This document shows positions 1 through 6,997 of a DNA stretch of 64,000 nt, one piece after another. This DNA is from Sulfuricella sp. T08 (lineage in GTDB: Bacteria; Pseudomonadota; Gammaproteobacteria; Burkholderiales; Sulfuricellaceae): NCBI RefSeq assembly GCF_000971475.1, contig NZ_DF967524.1, forward strand, positions 1 to 64,000. Direction: 5' to 3'. Each line of letters begins with the position of its first letter. Positions within the stretch are counted from its first letter, which is position 1. The translations under genes and the position numbers were made by a program. The notes below the pieces were generated by a model. It saw only the letters and a program-made list of their open reading frames with translations. It searched no databases and was not told where the DNA came from.

Positions 1-94
1 TAGAAATCCATCTGTAACTTGAGCCATACTGTGGCTTATCGGGTGGGTCAATTTTCAGTGCAAATCCCGGGTCAATATTCGGCGCAAATTAACA
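1..94. mobile_element. Terminal end of an IS21-family-like insertion sequence (rest lies outside the window)
   Basis: Two tandem 24-base units sit at 45-68 and 69-92, each beginning GGGTCAAT and containing TTC-G-GCAAAT. The segment ends CAAATTAACA at 94; read from the other strand this is TGTTAATTTG. Multiple short terminal repeats and TGT/ACA tips are typical of IS21-family (istA/istB) ends. The junction is exact: homology to the second copy of the neighbouring repeat starts at base 95. No transposase is visible because the element extends to the left. Family assignment rests on remembered end structure, not on a database search. Confidence 0.6.
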
Positions 95-667
95 ACGCTA
101 CGTTGATGCGTCAGTAGTTACTGGTGACCCAGTACACACTGGCATTGAATGGGGTACATATTCATGGAACTCGACGACCGGCGCAATAACCGCCACCTCG
201 ACAGGCGACACCAACGGAAACTGGGGGTTGGCTGGCGATATTGACGGTACACAGTACCTAACAGCATCCGGCAATATAGGCACGATTTTTCAGCCAAGTT
301 GCGGCCCTAGCTGCACTCTTCCTCTCAGTCGAGTTCTTCCTTCGTCCTCGCAAATCATCGGAAGTTGGCTTGGGGAGACAAGTGGCTACCTTTCCGTTGT
401 TAGCTTCTTGTCAGATGGACGCTACGTTGATGCGTCAGTAGTTACTGGTGACCCAGTACACACTGGCATTGAATGGGGTACATATTCATGGAACTCGACG
501 ACCGGCGCAATAACCGCCACCTCGACAGGTGACACCAATGGAAACTGGGGGATTGCTGGCGATGTTGATGGCACACAGTACCTAACAGCATCCGGCAACA
601 CAGGCACGATTTTTCAGCCAAGTTGCGGCCCTAGCTGCACTCTTCCTCTCAGTCGAGTTCTTCCTTC
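95..667 (+). repeat. In-frame tandem duplication, period 324 bases (108 codons)
   Basis: Bases 95-343 and 419-667 match with about nine differences over 249 bases by eye, most of them at third codon positions. The offset of 324 keeps the reading frame. The linker between copies (344-418) encodes a segment starting SSSQIIGSWLGE that probably forms the first part of the repeated domain. High identity suggests a recent duplication or gene conversion. Confidence 0.9.
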
Positions 668-752
668 AGCAGTGCCAGTCCCTGCCACTGCATGGTTACT
701 GGGTTCCGGCCTATTGGGCTTGATAGGTGTTGCACGACGTAAAGTAGCCTAA
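95..752 (+). pseudogene. PEP-CTERM (VPxPA type) exported protein, 5' end cut off by the IS end
   Basis: The frame is open from 93 to 752, with an in-frame TAA at 90-92 inside the IS end and no credible start downstream, so this is the 3' part of a gene interrupted by the element. The product has two nearly identical copies of a domain containing GIEWGTYSWN and GDTNGNWG, then a C-terminal sorting signal: VPVPATAWLLGSG, a hydrophobic stretch and a basic ARRK end. Such VPxPA/PEP-CTERM tails are recognised by exosortase and link secreted proteins to extracellular polysaccharide. The function of the repeated domain is unknown. Whether an intact upstream part exists beyond the element cannot be seen. 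Confidence 0.7.
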
Positions 753-840
753 TCACTATTTATGCTCATGAAGTAGATGGCTACCAAACGCAGTAATAAT
801 TTAATGAACCAAAAAAACCCAACATAAACTGGACTAGATC

Positions 841-1623
841 ATGAAAATACGTAACATATTAATCACATCTATTGTTGTGACTTCGCTTGCCTTATCCGCG
901 ACCGCAAATGCAACACCTGTTAGTTTGAACGTTAGTGGAGCTTTCGCATCTGCGACCGGCTCCTTATCAGGCTTGCTGAACCAATCTTATGCGTCAAATT
1001 TTAAGTATGACACTGATACATCATTAGCAAGGCCCGGTTCAATGGCTTTCGACCCCGCAAATGGAGGGGATTTGGGTGTTGCGTTTTGCGATGGGGGTTT
1101 AGGTGTTGCGTCTTGTAGCTCCTATACCGTAACGCCCTCCATTAATGGTGGCCAACTTTATACTGGTGGGCAGACCGTCGTAGAAATTAATCATAATGTT
1201 TATATTAGTTCAACTCAGAATAAAGGGATGTTCCCGGCCGGAACTTACGATGTCCTAGCTATTGACGGATGGGCTCCAGGATCTACGTCGTTCGTTCCAG
1301 GCTCAACTATTGGCACAAGTGGAGCACCCAATAACGCCGTTGATTTTGATGTGACTTTTTTTGGAAAATTATTTACCTCTGATATAACCACTGCAACACA
1401 GATGCCCGGTACTGTTGAGCCTGCAAATGTGGTTTTGGCACTTGTACATATTGGGAAGTGGGAAAACGGTGTGAATACCGGCAATGCGTATCAGGTCGGA
1501 CAGATTAATGGCAGTTCTAACAACTTTGCTGTTACATCGGCAGTGCCAGTTCCTGCTGCCGCTTGGTTGCTTGGTTCTGGCCTGCTGGGCTTGATCGGTG
1601 TGGCGCGACGCAAGGTAGCTTAA
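841..1623 (+). CDS. PEP-CTERM (VPxPA type) exported protein
   Basis: The product has 260 residues. A signal peptide covers about residues 1-24 (basic MKIRN start, hydrophobic core, ANA cleavage-like end). The C-terminus carries VPVPAAAWLLGSG, a membrane-like stretch and ARRK, which is the exosortase sorting signal. The central part has no domain I recognise; it is rich in Gly, Ser, Thr and Asn, as usual for secreted surface proteins. The tail is nearly identical to that of the broken gene upstream (90 bases before the start), so the pair may descend from one gene or share sorting. No exosortase gene is in the window. The start follows from the signal peptide. Confidence 0.85.
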   Translation: MKIRNILITSIVVTSLALSATANATPVSLNVSGAFASATGSLSGLLNQSYASNFKYDTDTSLARPGSMAFDPANGGDLGVAFCDGGLGVASCSSYTVTPSINGGQLYTGGQTVVEINHNVYISSTQNKGMFPAGTYDVLAIDGWAPGSTSFVPGSTIGTSGAPNNAVDFDVTFFGKLFTSDITTATQMPGTVEPANVVLALVHIGKWENGVNTGNAYQVGQINGSSNNFAVTSAVPVPAAAWLLGSGLLGLIGVARRKVA

Positions 1624-1638
1624 TAGTTTTTTGCTCAC

Positions 1639-1668
1639 GATAACGGCGGCCTTAGGGTCACTGTTATC
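1639..1668 (+). terminator. Imperfect stem-loop after the PEP-CTERM gene
   Basis: GATAAC at 1639-1644 pairs with GTTATC at 1663-1668, with an inner GC-rich arm containing wobble pairs. It has no clear T-run after it, so activity as an intrinsic terminator is uncertain. Confidence 0.4.
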
Positions 1669-1713
1669 ATTTGCGGATTTGGTTCTGATGGTCTGCTTTT
1701 GCAAAGCTCGAAT

Positions 1714-1789
1714 GACTCTTCAGGGTCGAACCCGGATGGACGCCTTTCTCCACAGCAGACATTGGTTTCGTGGTTCCGATACGGTCAGC
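1714..1789 (+). repeat. Dispersed repeat copy A (partner at 23141-23212)
   Basis: The two segments share GGTCGA-CCCGG, an identical 20-base core (1740-1759 and 23168-23187, containing CTTTCTCCACAGCAGA) and further matches to the end. Both lie a short way downstream of a PEP-CTERM gene. The remaining sequence of this 327-base gap (1624-1950) shows only the stem-loops listed; an ORF here (1699-1977) has no protein-like features. Confidence 0.6.
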
Positions 1790-1892
1790 TACGGAAGTGC
1801 GTGATCCCCATGAACGGACTTTCAGCCGTGGGTATTTGTAATATCTTTTTAATTGCTGGGTATGCCAATAGACCCTTGCTTAGGGCAGAAAC

Positions 1893-1919
1893 AAAAAAGC
1901 CCAGGTGTTCAGCCTGGGC
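1893..1919 (-). terminator. Intrinsic terminator for the 76-residue minus-strand gene
   Basis: GCCCAGG (1899-1905) and CCTGGGC (1913-1919) form a perfect seven-pair stem with a seven-base loop. On the minus strand it is followed by a run of six T (1893-1898). It lies 32 bases after the stop at 1951. Confidence 0.85.
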
Positions 1920-1950
1920 CCTTGGAATCATTTTCTTGCTCACAATCCAA

Positions 1951-2181
1951 TTAATCGTAAAACTCACAGTCAGATAAATCCTCGCTGCCCAAAAACCATT
2001 CTCGGTACTTCAAACCCCTGACATAACCACCCTGCACTAGAAATTCCTTGAACCCAGCGAAGTCCGCCGGTTCCTGGCCGTCCTTCAAATACTCTGCTTG
2101 CACTTGCAAAGGCTCAAAATCGCGCAGCACCTCGATTAGGTCATCGGCATGGTAACCGTCGTGCCTTCCTTGCGACAGCAT
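1951..2181 (-). CDS. Small acidic hypothetical protein
   Basis: The product has 76 residues and many acidic and aromatic residues (for example GLKYREWFLGSEDLSDCEF near the end). I do not recognise a family. It has no signal peptide or membrane segment. Support for a real gene is the strong minus-strand terminator just after it and an AGGGA sequence upstream of the ATG. It lies alone between decayed elements, so it could be a cargo gene of a former mobile element. It could also be a remnant of a longer protein. Confidence 0.55.
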   Translation of the reverse strand: MLSQGRHDGYHADDLIEVLRDFEPLQVQAEYLKDGQEPADFAGFKEFLVQGGYVRGLKYREWFLGSEDLSDCEFYD

Positions 2182-2551
2182 AATGAACGTCCCTGATTTG
2201 GCTACTTTATTATTGTTATCAAACAGTTATTGATTCCTCTTTTTGGTTACGTACTCGAAGTTGCAATTACGTATAGCAACAAAGTGGCGGGTACGGAAGT
2301 TCATGGTTTCCGACAGAGGACGTTGATCTCGATACAGTGGTGACAGGCGGTTACGTGCAAAGACCAGATACCCGTGTGGTTGCCATGCGTGCTGAACTAA
2401 GCTTTTGTTGTACTTTCATCTGTGCAATAATTCTCCCAGTTCTATTGGAGCATATTGTGCGGCTGAAAATGTAGCTAAACACTGTAGCTAGCCACCATAT
2501 GGATTTTGTTGTAACTAATTGTATTTATAGCGGTTTACTGGGTTTTCTGAT

Positions 2552-2571
2552 GAATCCCTCTCTCTCCGCCA
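2552..2571 (+). repeat. tRNA-Ser 3'-end fragment, possible attachment-site remnant
   Basis: The 20 bases read as part of a T-loop (GAAT), a T-stem 3' strand (CCCTC), an acceptor 3' strand (TCTCTCC), discriminator G and CCA. This fits the end of a class II tRNA-Ser whose acceptor starts GGAGAGA. No anticodon arm or 5' half is present. A 3' tRNA fragment of this size is the usual trace left by integrases that target tRNA genes. The terminator at 2587-2612 would be the one of the source tRNA. Confidence 0.5.
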
Positions 2572-2586
2572 AGTAACAAGCAAATA

Positions 2587-2612
2587 CGCCCCTTTCGGGG
2601 CGTTTTGTTTTT
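2587..2612 (+). terminator. Intrinsic terminator after the tRNA-Ser fragment
   Basis: CGCCCC-TTTC-GGGGCG (2587-2602) is a perfect six-pair hairpin, followed by TTTTGTTTTT. No plus-strand gene precedes it, only the tRNA fragment 16 bases upstream. Confidence 0.8.
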
Positions 2613-2691
2613 GTACCCATCAATTAGCACACTAGTGTTGGCAGGGCGATTTCCCGGCTGGTTTTGCAGTTCTTGCCAATCTTCTGCGGAT

Positions 2692-3012
2692 TTAGACGTT
2701 CTTGTTGCGTGTCTGGAAAGTGCGCTCTGATGAGGCCAGCCCTGTTCGGTCAGCCGTAACGTGGCATTTCGGATGTCCACTGGTCCGGTCGAATGAGTTG
2801 CCGAGATGAAACGCACGCAGATTCTCCAGGATGTCTGGCCCACCAGCCGAAACGTTTTCAATCTTCCACCCGAAATCGGAATTCTGATGCCCATATTGAT
2901 TTCGGCTGATCCATGCGCCACATTCATCTTCACGCCAGAGGCCTGAATCCACGTCGAAATTACCCCTGGCTTTCTCCCAAACCTGTTGTACCAGTTCTTC
3001 GCTAAATTTCAT
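2692..3012 (-). CDS. HNH-endonuclease-like protein with a degenerate active site
   Basis: The product has 106 residues. The pattern WREDECGAWISRNQYG, then SDFGWKIENV, then GGPDILENLRAFH matches a small HNH family whose usual form has a GWEIDHI core followed by GG-NL-PLHW-NN. Here the core is WKIEN, so the catalytic Asp-His pair is Glu-Asn, and the later Asn/Lys motif is lost. The protein is probably inactive as a nuclease or a decaying gene. The start at 3012 is chosen because GGAGA lies six bases before it; an ATG at 3018 is too close to that site. Confidence 0.55.
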   Translation of the reverse strand: MKFSEELVQQVWEKARGNFDVDSGLWREDECGAWISRNQYGHQNSDFGWKIENVSAGGPDILENLRAFHLGNSFDRTSGHPKCHVTADRTGLASSERTFQTRNKNV

Positions 3013-3145
3013 GAACATTCTCCATAGTTCAAAATGCGCGATACGGCCAGCGTTCTCACCTTTCCTGAGTCAGGGCAATCTTTATTGATTAAAGCAGGCT
3101 GCAGAAGAAATGCAAACTTTTTCCAGTAGGGGCCTGGTGCTGGGG

Positions 3146-4282
3146 TCAGTAAATTCGCAGGGGGTGTTGCTGAGCGTGAAGGAACCAGCGGTCAAGCACC
3201 ACGTGCCGGGTGAACCATGCATTGCTTAGCAGCTTGCCGCCGATGAAACGCTGTAGCTGCTGTGGAAATAGGCTCGCGTCAGCAGATTGGGCAGTACCGA
3301 AGCGCCCCTGCAAGCGCTGTGGGTAAGGCGCGAGTTGCGCTTGCCGGTAATCCCCTTCCGCTTCGATAATCGTCTCCGCCGCCAGCAGGGCGGATTCCAC
3401 CGCCGGGCGGATGCCTTCGCCACTTTGCGGGTAGGCCAAACCCGCCGCATCGCCGATTAGCAGCACCCCATTGTCCGTGGGTTTGCGTGCGCTGTGGCCT
3501 TGAAGCAAATAGGCATGCCCACGGAATTCGTTCGGGATATCGGCAGGAAACTTGCCGCGTCGTTTCAGGAAATCGCAGAAAGCCGCCAAGTGCTCCGATA
3601 GGTGGTGGTTCTCATTTCGCCCCAGACCGATGTTGAGATAGTCCCCCTTGCGGAAGCACCACCCATACCCCTTGAGATCTTGGCAGAAAAATAGTTCCGG
3701 GGTGTGCGGTAGCACTCGGCATGCTTTCGCTTGTGCGGCATCAAGTGGGAATTCGGCCTCCTGTGCCACGACGAGAGACTGTTGCGCGCCGAGTTGCGCA
3801 CCGAGAAACCGTGCCACTGGACAGGAATGCCCCCCGGCGCCGACCAGCAGTGAGGTCCGAATTGTGCCATTGGCGATCCAGCCCCCGTTGCTCCGTTCCA
3901 GGGAGCGTAGCGGTTCACCCAAGCGCAGGCGCGCCCCCGAGCGCTGAAGCAGATAATGGTCGAACTCGTAACGGCGGATGCCATAGCTCACGTCATTGCG
4001 GTAGCGTGTTTCCACCTCGGCGCCATCGATGACCCCGGTGCTGAACCCGGTGATCGGTTGCAGTACCCTGCCGGCGGCATAATCAGCGCACTCGATCTGC
4101 AGGGTGTCGAGCACGGAGGGGGTGATCCAGCCAGCGCATACCTTGTCCCTGGGAAAAGTCATAGAGTCCAGTACCAGCACGTCCAGACCGTGGCGCCGCA
4201 ACTTCCAGGCGCAGGTGGAACCCGCAGGTCCACCCCCCACGATCAGTACATCACAGCTTTCCATCGCCTCGGCCATGGGCAT
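3146..4282 (-). CDS. Geranylgeranyl-reductase-type FAD-dependent oxidoreductase
   Basis: The product has 378 residues from the chosen start. It opens with a dinucleotide-binding fold (DVLIVGGGPAGS, residues 11-22), then PRDKVCAGW, typical of the geranylgeranyl reductase/halogenase-like flavoprotein group, and a second FAD motif LLIGDAAGLAYPQSGEGIRPA. Members reduce double bonds of isoprenoid or lipid chains, or modify electron-carrier precursors. The 5' end overlaps the upstream methyltransferase gene by about 30 bases, so they are probably co-translated. Alternative starts are at 4276 and 4264. The substrate cannot be read from sequence; a lipid is likely given the partner. Confidence 0.8.
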   Translation of the reverse strand: MPMAEAMESCDVLIVGGGPAGSTCAWKLRRHGLDVLVLDSMTFPRDKVCAGWITPSVLDTLQIECADYAAGRVLQPITGFSTGVIDGAEVETRYRNDVSYGIRRYEFDHYLLQRSGARLRLGEPLRSLERSNGGWIANGTIRTSLLVGAGGHSCPVARFLGAQLGAQQSLVVAQEAEFPLDAAQAKACRVLPHTPELFFCQDLKGYGWCFRKGDYLNIGLGRNENHHLSEHLAAFCDFLKRRGKFPADIPNEFRGHAYLLQGHSARKPTDNGVLLIGDAAGLAYPQSGEGIRPAVESALLAAETIIEAEGDYRQAQLAPYPQRLQGRFGTAQSADASLFPQQLQRFIGGKLLSNAWFTRHVVLDRWFLHAQQHPLRIY

Positions 4283-5555
4283 AAAGGTATTCTCGGGTCC
4301 ATGGGATATCGTTATTGGCGGCACGGGTGAACACCACTTGAAACAATTGCAATTCGCCGGCTGTGAAGGCACTCATTGATCCAGACAGATACAGGCGCCA
4401 CGCCCGCACGAACGGTTCGCCGAACATCTCGTCAACTCGCGGCACCGCCGCTTCATAACGATGCAGCCAGTGCTCCAGTGTCCTGGCATAGTGCAGGCGC
4501 AAGTTTTCCACGTCCAGGATGGAAAAATTCGCCGGCTCAAATATTTTCATCATTTCGCCAAGACTCGGGGGGTGGGCGCCCGGGAAAATGGTCCGTTCGA
4601 TCCATGGATTCAGCAGGGAGGGTTGGTTCACCCCAATGGAGTGAATCAGGCCGCGCCCATTCTGCTTGAGGCAGCGGTCAATCACGTCGCCTAACATCCG
4701 GTAGTGCTCGACACCTACGTGTTCGAGCATGCCGACCGAGACGAAGGCATCGAATTCGCCGGTTATCTCGCGGTAGTCGCCTTCGATGTACTCGATAAAC
4801 CCGCCCATGCCTTCGTGCCGCGCCCGCTCCCGCGCATAGGCGAGTTGCTCTTCGGCGATGTTATAAGCGCTTACCCGCACACCATAGTGCTTGGCCATGT
4901 GGAGTGCGAGAGCGCCCCAGCCGCAACCGGCTTCAACGACCTGATCGCCCGGCTTGAGCTGCAGTTTGCGGCATACGTGGTCCATTTTGGCAACTTGCGC
5001 CTGCTCCAGAGTTGTCGATTCGGAGGGGAAATAGGCACAGGTATACAACAACTGCTGGTCTAGCCAAAGCTTGTAGAAATCGTTGCCGATGTCGTAATGG
5101 TGGTGAATGTTTTCCCGCGCGCGCAGCAGGTTGTTGGGGCTCGGACGGTTGAGCCAGTCGAGTATGGCTTGCCGCAATCCGCCCGTGGGGGCTTGGGAAC
5201 GTGACTGGTAGAGGGCTTCCAGGAATTCCACCAGGTTGCCTTCCACATCGACCCGGCCGGCACAGTACAGTTCACCGAACTGCAAACACGGATTAGCGAC
5301 CAACCTGAGCAAGGCGTCCCGGTCTCGAATGCTAATCCGTGCGACCGCTGTTGCCGGCGAAATGGTGACTTCCTGCCCGTCCCAAAGCACGAAGCTTACA
5401 GCGGGCGAGCCCATCAGTTCGAGTATCTTGGCCAACAGCCATTTTTCCAGAAAGTATGGGCTCCCTTCAGACCGGTTTGGCCTGTGTTGCATGGGATGGA
5501 AACGGCGTTTGGTGGCCGCGGGTTCTTCCAGGGGTTCGATTCTTTGTCGATTCAT
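4251..5555 (-). CDS. Cyclopropane-fatty-acyl-phospholipid synthase-type methyltransferase
   Basis: The product has 434 residues, with an N-terminal lipid-binding-type domain and a C-terminal SAM methyltransferase domain. HHHYDIGNDFY (152-162) and VVEAGCGWGALALHMA (from about 206) are hallmark motifs of the Cfa family, which transfers a methylene or methyl group from SAM to double bonds of membrane lipids. The ATG at 5555 follows a GTGGAA sequence; a GTG at 5570 is an alternative. It overlaps the flavoprotein gene, suggesting a two-step modification (alkylation and reduction). The precise product, cyclopropane or methyl-branched chain, is uncertain. Confidence 0.85.
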   Translation of the reverse strand: MNRQRIEPLEEPAATKRRFHPMQHRPNRSEGSPYFLEKWLLAKILELMGSPAVSFVLWDGQEVTISPATAVARISIRDRDALLRLVANPCLQFGELYCAGRVDVEGNLVEFLEALYQSRSQAPTGGLRQAILDWLNRPSPNNLLRARENIHHHYDIGNDFYKLWLDQQLLYTCAYFPSESTTLEQAQVAKMDHVCRKLQLKPGDQVVEAGCGWGALALHMAKHYGVRVSAYNIAEEQLAYARERARHEGMGGFIEYIEGDYREITGEFDAFVSVGMLEHVGVEHYRMLGDVIDRCLKQNGRGLIHSIGVNQPSLLNPWIERTIFPGAHPPSLGEMMKIFEPANFSILDVENLRLHYARTLEHWLHRYEAAVPRVDEMFGEPFVRAWRLYLSGSMSAFTAGELQLFQVVFTRAANNDIPWTREYLYAHGRGDGKL

Positions 5556-5759
5556 GGTTGCATATTCCACTATCTGGTGCTTATGCCTGTCGAAGTTGTA
5601 GTCTTAATAACTTATAGCACACGCGCAGGATGTGTTACGTGTTGGCGACAGATCCTGACAACCCCTACGACTTATGCTATACAAAAAGATCACGTTCACC
5701 GTTCCCTTTAAAATGAGAAGGGTCCGTTTTTTTTGTTTTGTCAGCCAGGAGTGATCACT
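5556..5759. promoter_or_regulatory. Divergent intergenic region with a weak hairpin and T-run
   Basis: It separates the divergent methyltransferase and DUF2934 genes. A five-pair stem (CCCTT/AAGGG near 5704-5722) is followed by a long T-run (about 5728-5740), just before the ribosome-binding site AGGAG at 5746-5750. It may act as a leader attenuator or be fortuitous. I see no convincing promoter boxes. Confidence 0.35.
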
Positions 5760-6317
5760 GTGCCCACAGTCAAATCAAAATCTGAAGGCAAGAAAGCGCC
5801 AAGCCCTCTCGTCCCTAAGTCCGCTGCCGCCAAAAAATCTCAACCGGGACCCTCTGCGAGCGAGCAGAAAATGCCTGTCACCCCTGAACAGCGCTATCAA
5901 ATGATTACCGAAGCGGCATATTTTCACGCTGAACAGCGCGGTTTTGTTGGAGGCGATCCCGTGCTCGACTGGCTGGAAGCCGAAGCAGCAATAGACTGCA
6001 TAATTCAACAGCCGGGTAAAGAACCACAAATGTCCGAGAAACAGGCATTTCAACAAAAGCTTGAAGCGCAGATCAAGGAATGGGACGCCAAACTCGAAGA
6101 GTTGAAATCTAAAGCACAAGATGCAAAGACCGAGATTCGGGCCGACTACGAGAAACAGCTCGAAATCCTTGCGAGCAAACGTGATCTGGCCCGTACTAAG
6201 GTGTTGGAGTTGCGGCAGCGCACGGAAGGGGCCTGGGACGATTTGAAAGGTGGAACGGAAAAGGCTTGGGAAGAGATGCGAAAAGCGCTCGATCATATCG
6301 CTTCCCGTTTCAAATGA
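5760..6317 (+). CDS. DUF2934 domain protein with a coiled coil
   Basis: The product has 185 residues when read from the GTG at 5760, which has AGGAG nine bases upstream; no ATG fits. Residues 1-35 are Lys/Pro/Ser/Ala rich and disordered. Residues 41-82 match DUF2934 (start TPEQRYQMITEAAYFHAEQR, end DWLEAEAAID). Residues about 92-157 form a charged coiled coil, and the end (AWDDLKGGTEKAWEEMRKAL) resembles small stress-response proteins. The biochemical role is unknown. It stands just upstream of a UspA gene, which agrees with a stress-related job. Confidence 0.75.
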   Translation: MPTVKSKSEGKKAPSPLVPKSAAAKKSQPGPSASEQKMPVTPEQRYQMITEAAYFHAEQRGFVGGDPVLDWLEAEAAIDCIIQQPGKEPQMSEKQAFQQKLEAQIKEWDAKLEELKSKAQDAKTEIRADYEKQLEILASKRDLARTKVLELRQRTEGAWDDLKGGTEKAWEEMRKALDHIASRFK

Positions 6318-6506
6318 ATCGTCAATGCACAACTGCTTCCAGAACCTGTTGATGAAACTCAAATGCGATCACCGTCCCGGAATTGTTTTAACGAAGCCAA
6401 AGCTGGCATTGCACATCCGGCAGCAGCATGATGCCGGCGCAGATCATTCAGGCCAGCTTGTCGTGTCTGGCTATGGCCCGGCTATGAGGGCAGAGGGAGA
6501 GACGTA

Positions 6507-6953
6507 ATGTACAAGCATATTCTGGTGGCACTGGACGGCAGCGATACCTCTGATTTGGCCTTGCAGGAGGCTATCAAACTGGCCAGAGAAATGGAATCCC
6601 AGTTGCGGATCGTGCATGTGGTTGACTTCGCGGCACCGAATTGGGATACGGAATTCATCAACGTTGTTGAAATACTGGAAGCAATGAGCAAGTCGGGCGA
6701 AGCGATCCTGAACAAGGCATCATCGGTCGCACTCGAGGCCGGCATCACGGCTGAAACCAGGTTGATGAAAATCGAATCATTGGGTCAGCGCATCAACGAA
6801 GCGATCGCAGAAGAAGCCGACAAGTGGCCCGCCGACCTGATTGTACTTGGAACCCATGGGCGGCGCGGCTTCAGCCACTTGCTCCAGGGTAGTGTGGCAG
6901 AAGGCGTGGTACGGGTTGCCACAAAACCGGTATTGCTGATTCGTGGGAAATAA
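6507..6953 (+). CDS. Universal stress protein, UspA family
   Basis: The product has 148 residues, the usual length. It starts MYKHILVALDGSD, and the ATP-binding pattern G115-x2-G118-x9-GS (GTHGRRG, then GSVAEGV) is present, so it probably binds ATP. It ends with the typical KPVLLIRGK strand. Usp proteins act in the cytoplasm under starvation or oxygen stress. The start is supported by GGAGAG seven bases upstream. A truncated paralogue lies at 9219-9368. Confidence 0.92.
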   Translation: MYKHILVALDGSDTSDLALQEAIKLAREMESQLRIVHVVDFAAPNWDTEFINVVEILEAMSKSGEAILNKASSVALEAGITAETRLMKIESLGQRINEAIAEEADKWPADLIVLGTHGRRGFSHLLQGSVAEGVVRVATKPVLLIRGK

Positions 6954-6997
6954 CCCCCCATCATCAAGCAAACGCTGAATAAATCTGGCGCGCCTCC

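Larger units (their letters stand above)
2182..2691. other. Intergenic stretch with no recognisable gene
   Basis: Apart from the tRNA-Ser fragment and terminator listed separately, I see no gene here. It is AT-rich and looks like decayed sequence. The minus-strand frame 2535-2933 overlaps the HNH-like gene in another frame and is not protein-like. Confidence 0.5.

Noticed and set aside
1699-1977. 92-codon plus-strand frame after the second PEP-CTERM gene
   Set aside because: It spans a dispersed repeat and the minus-strand terminator and has no protein-like features.
6325-6507. 60-codon frame between the DUF2934 and uspA genes
   Set aside because: No ribosome-binding site, no family, odd composition; it ends at the uspA start by chance.
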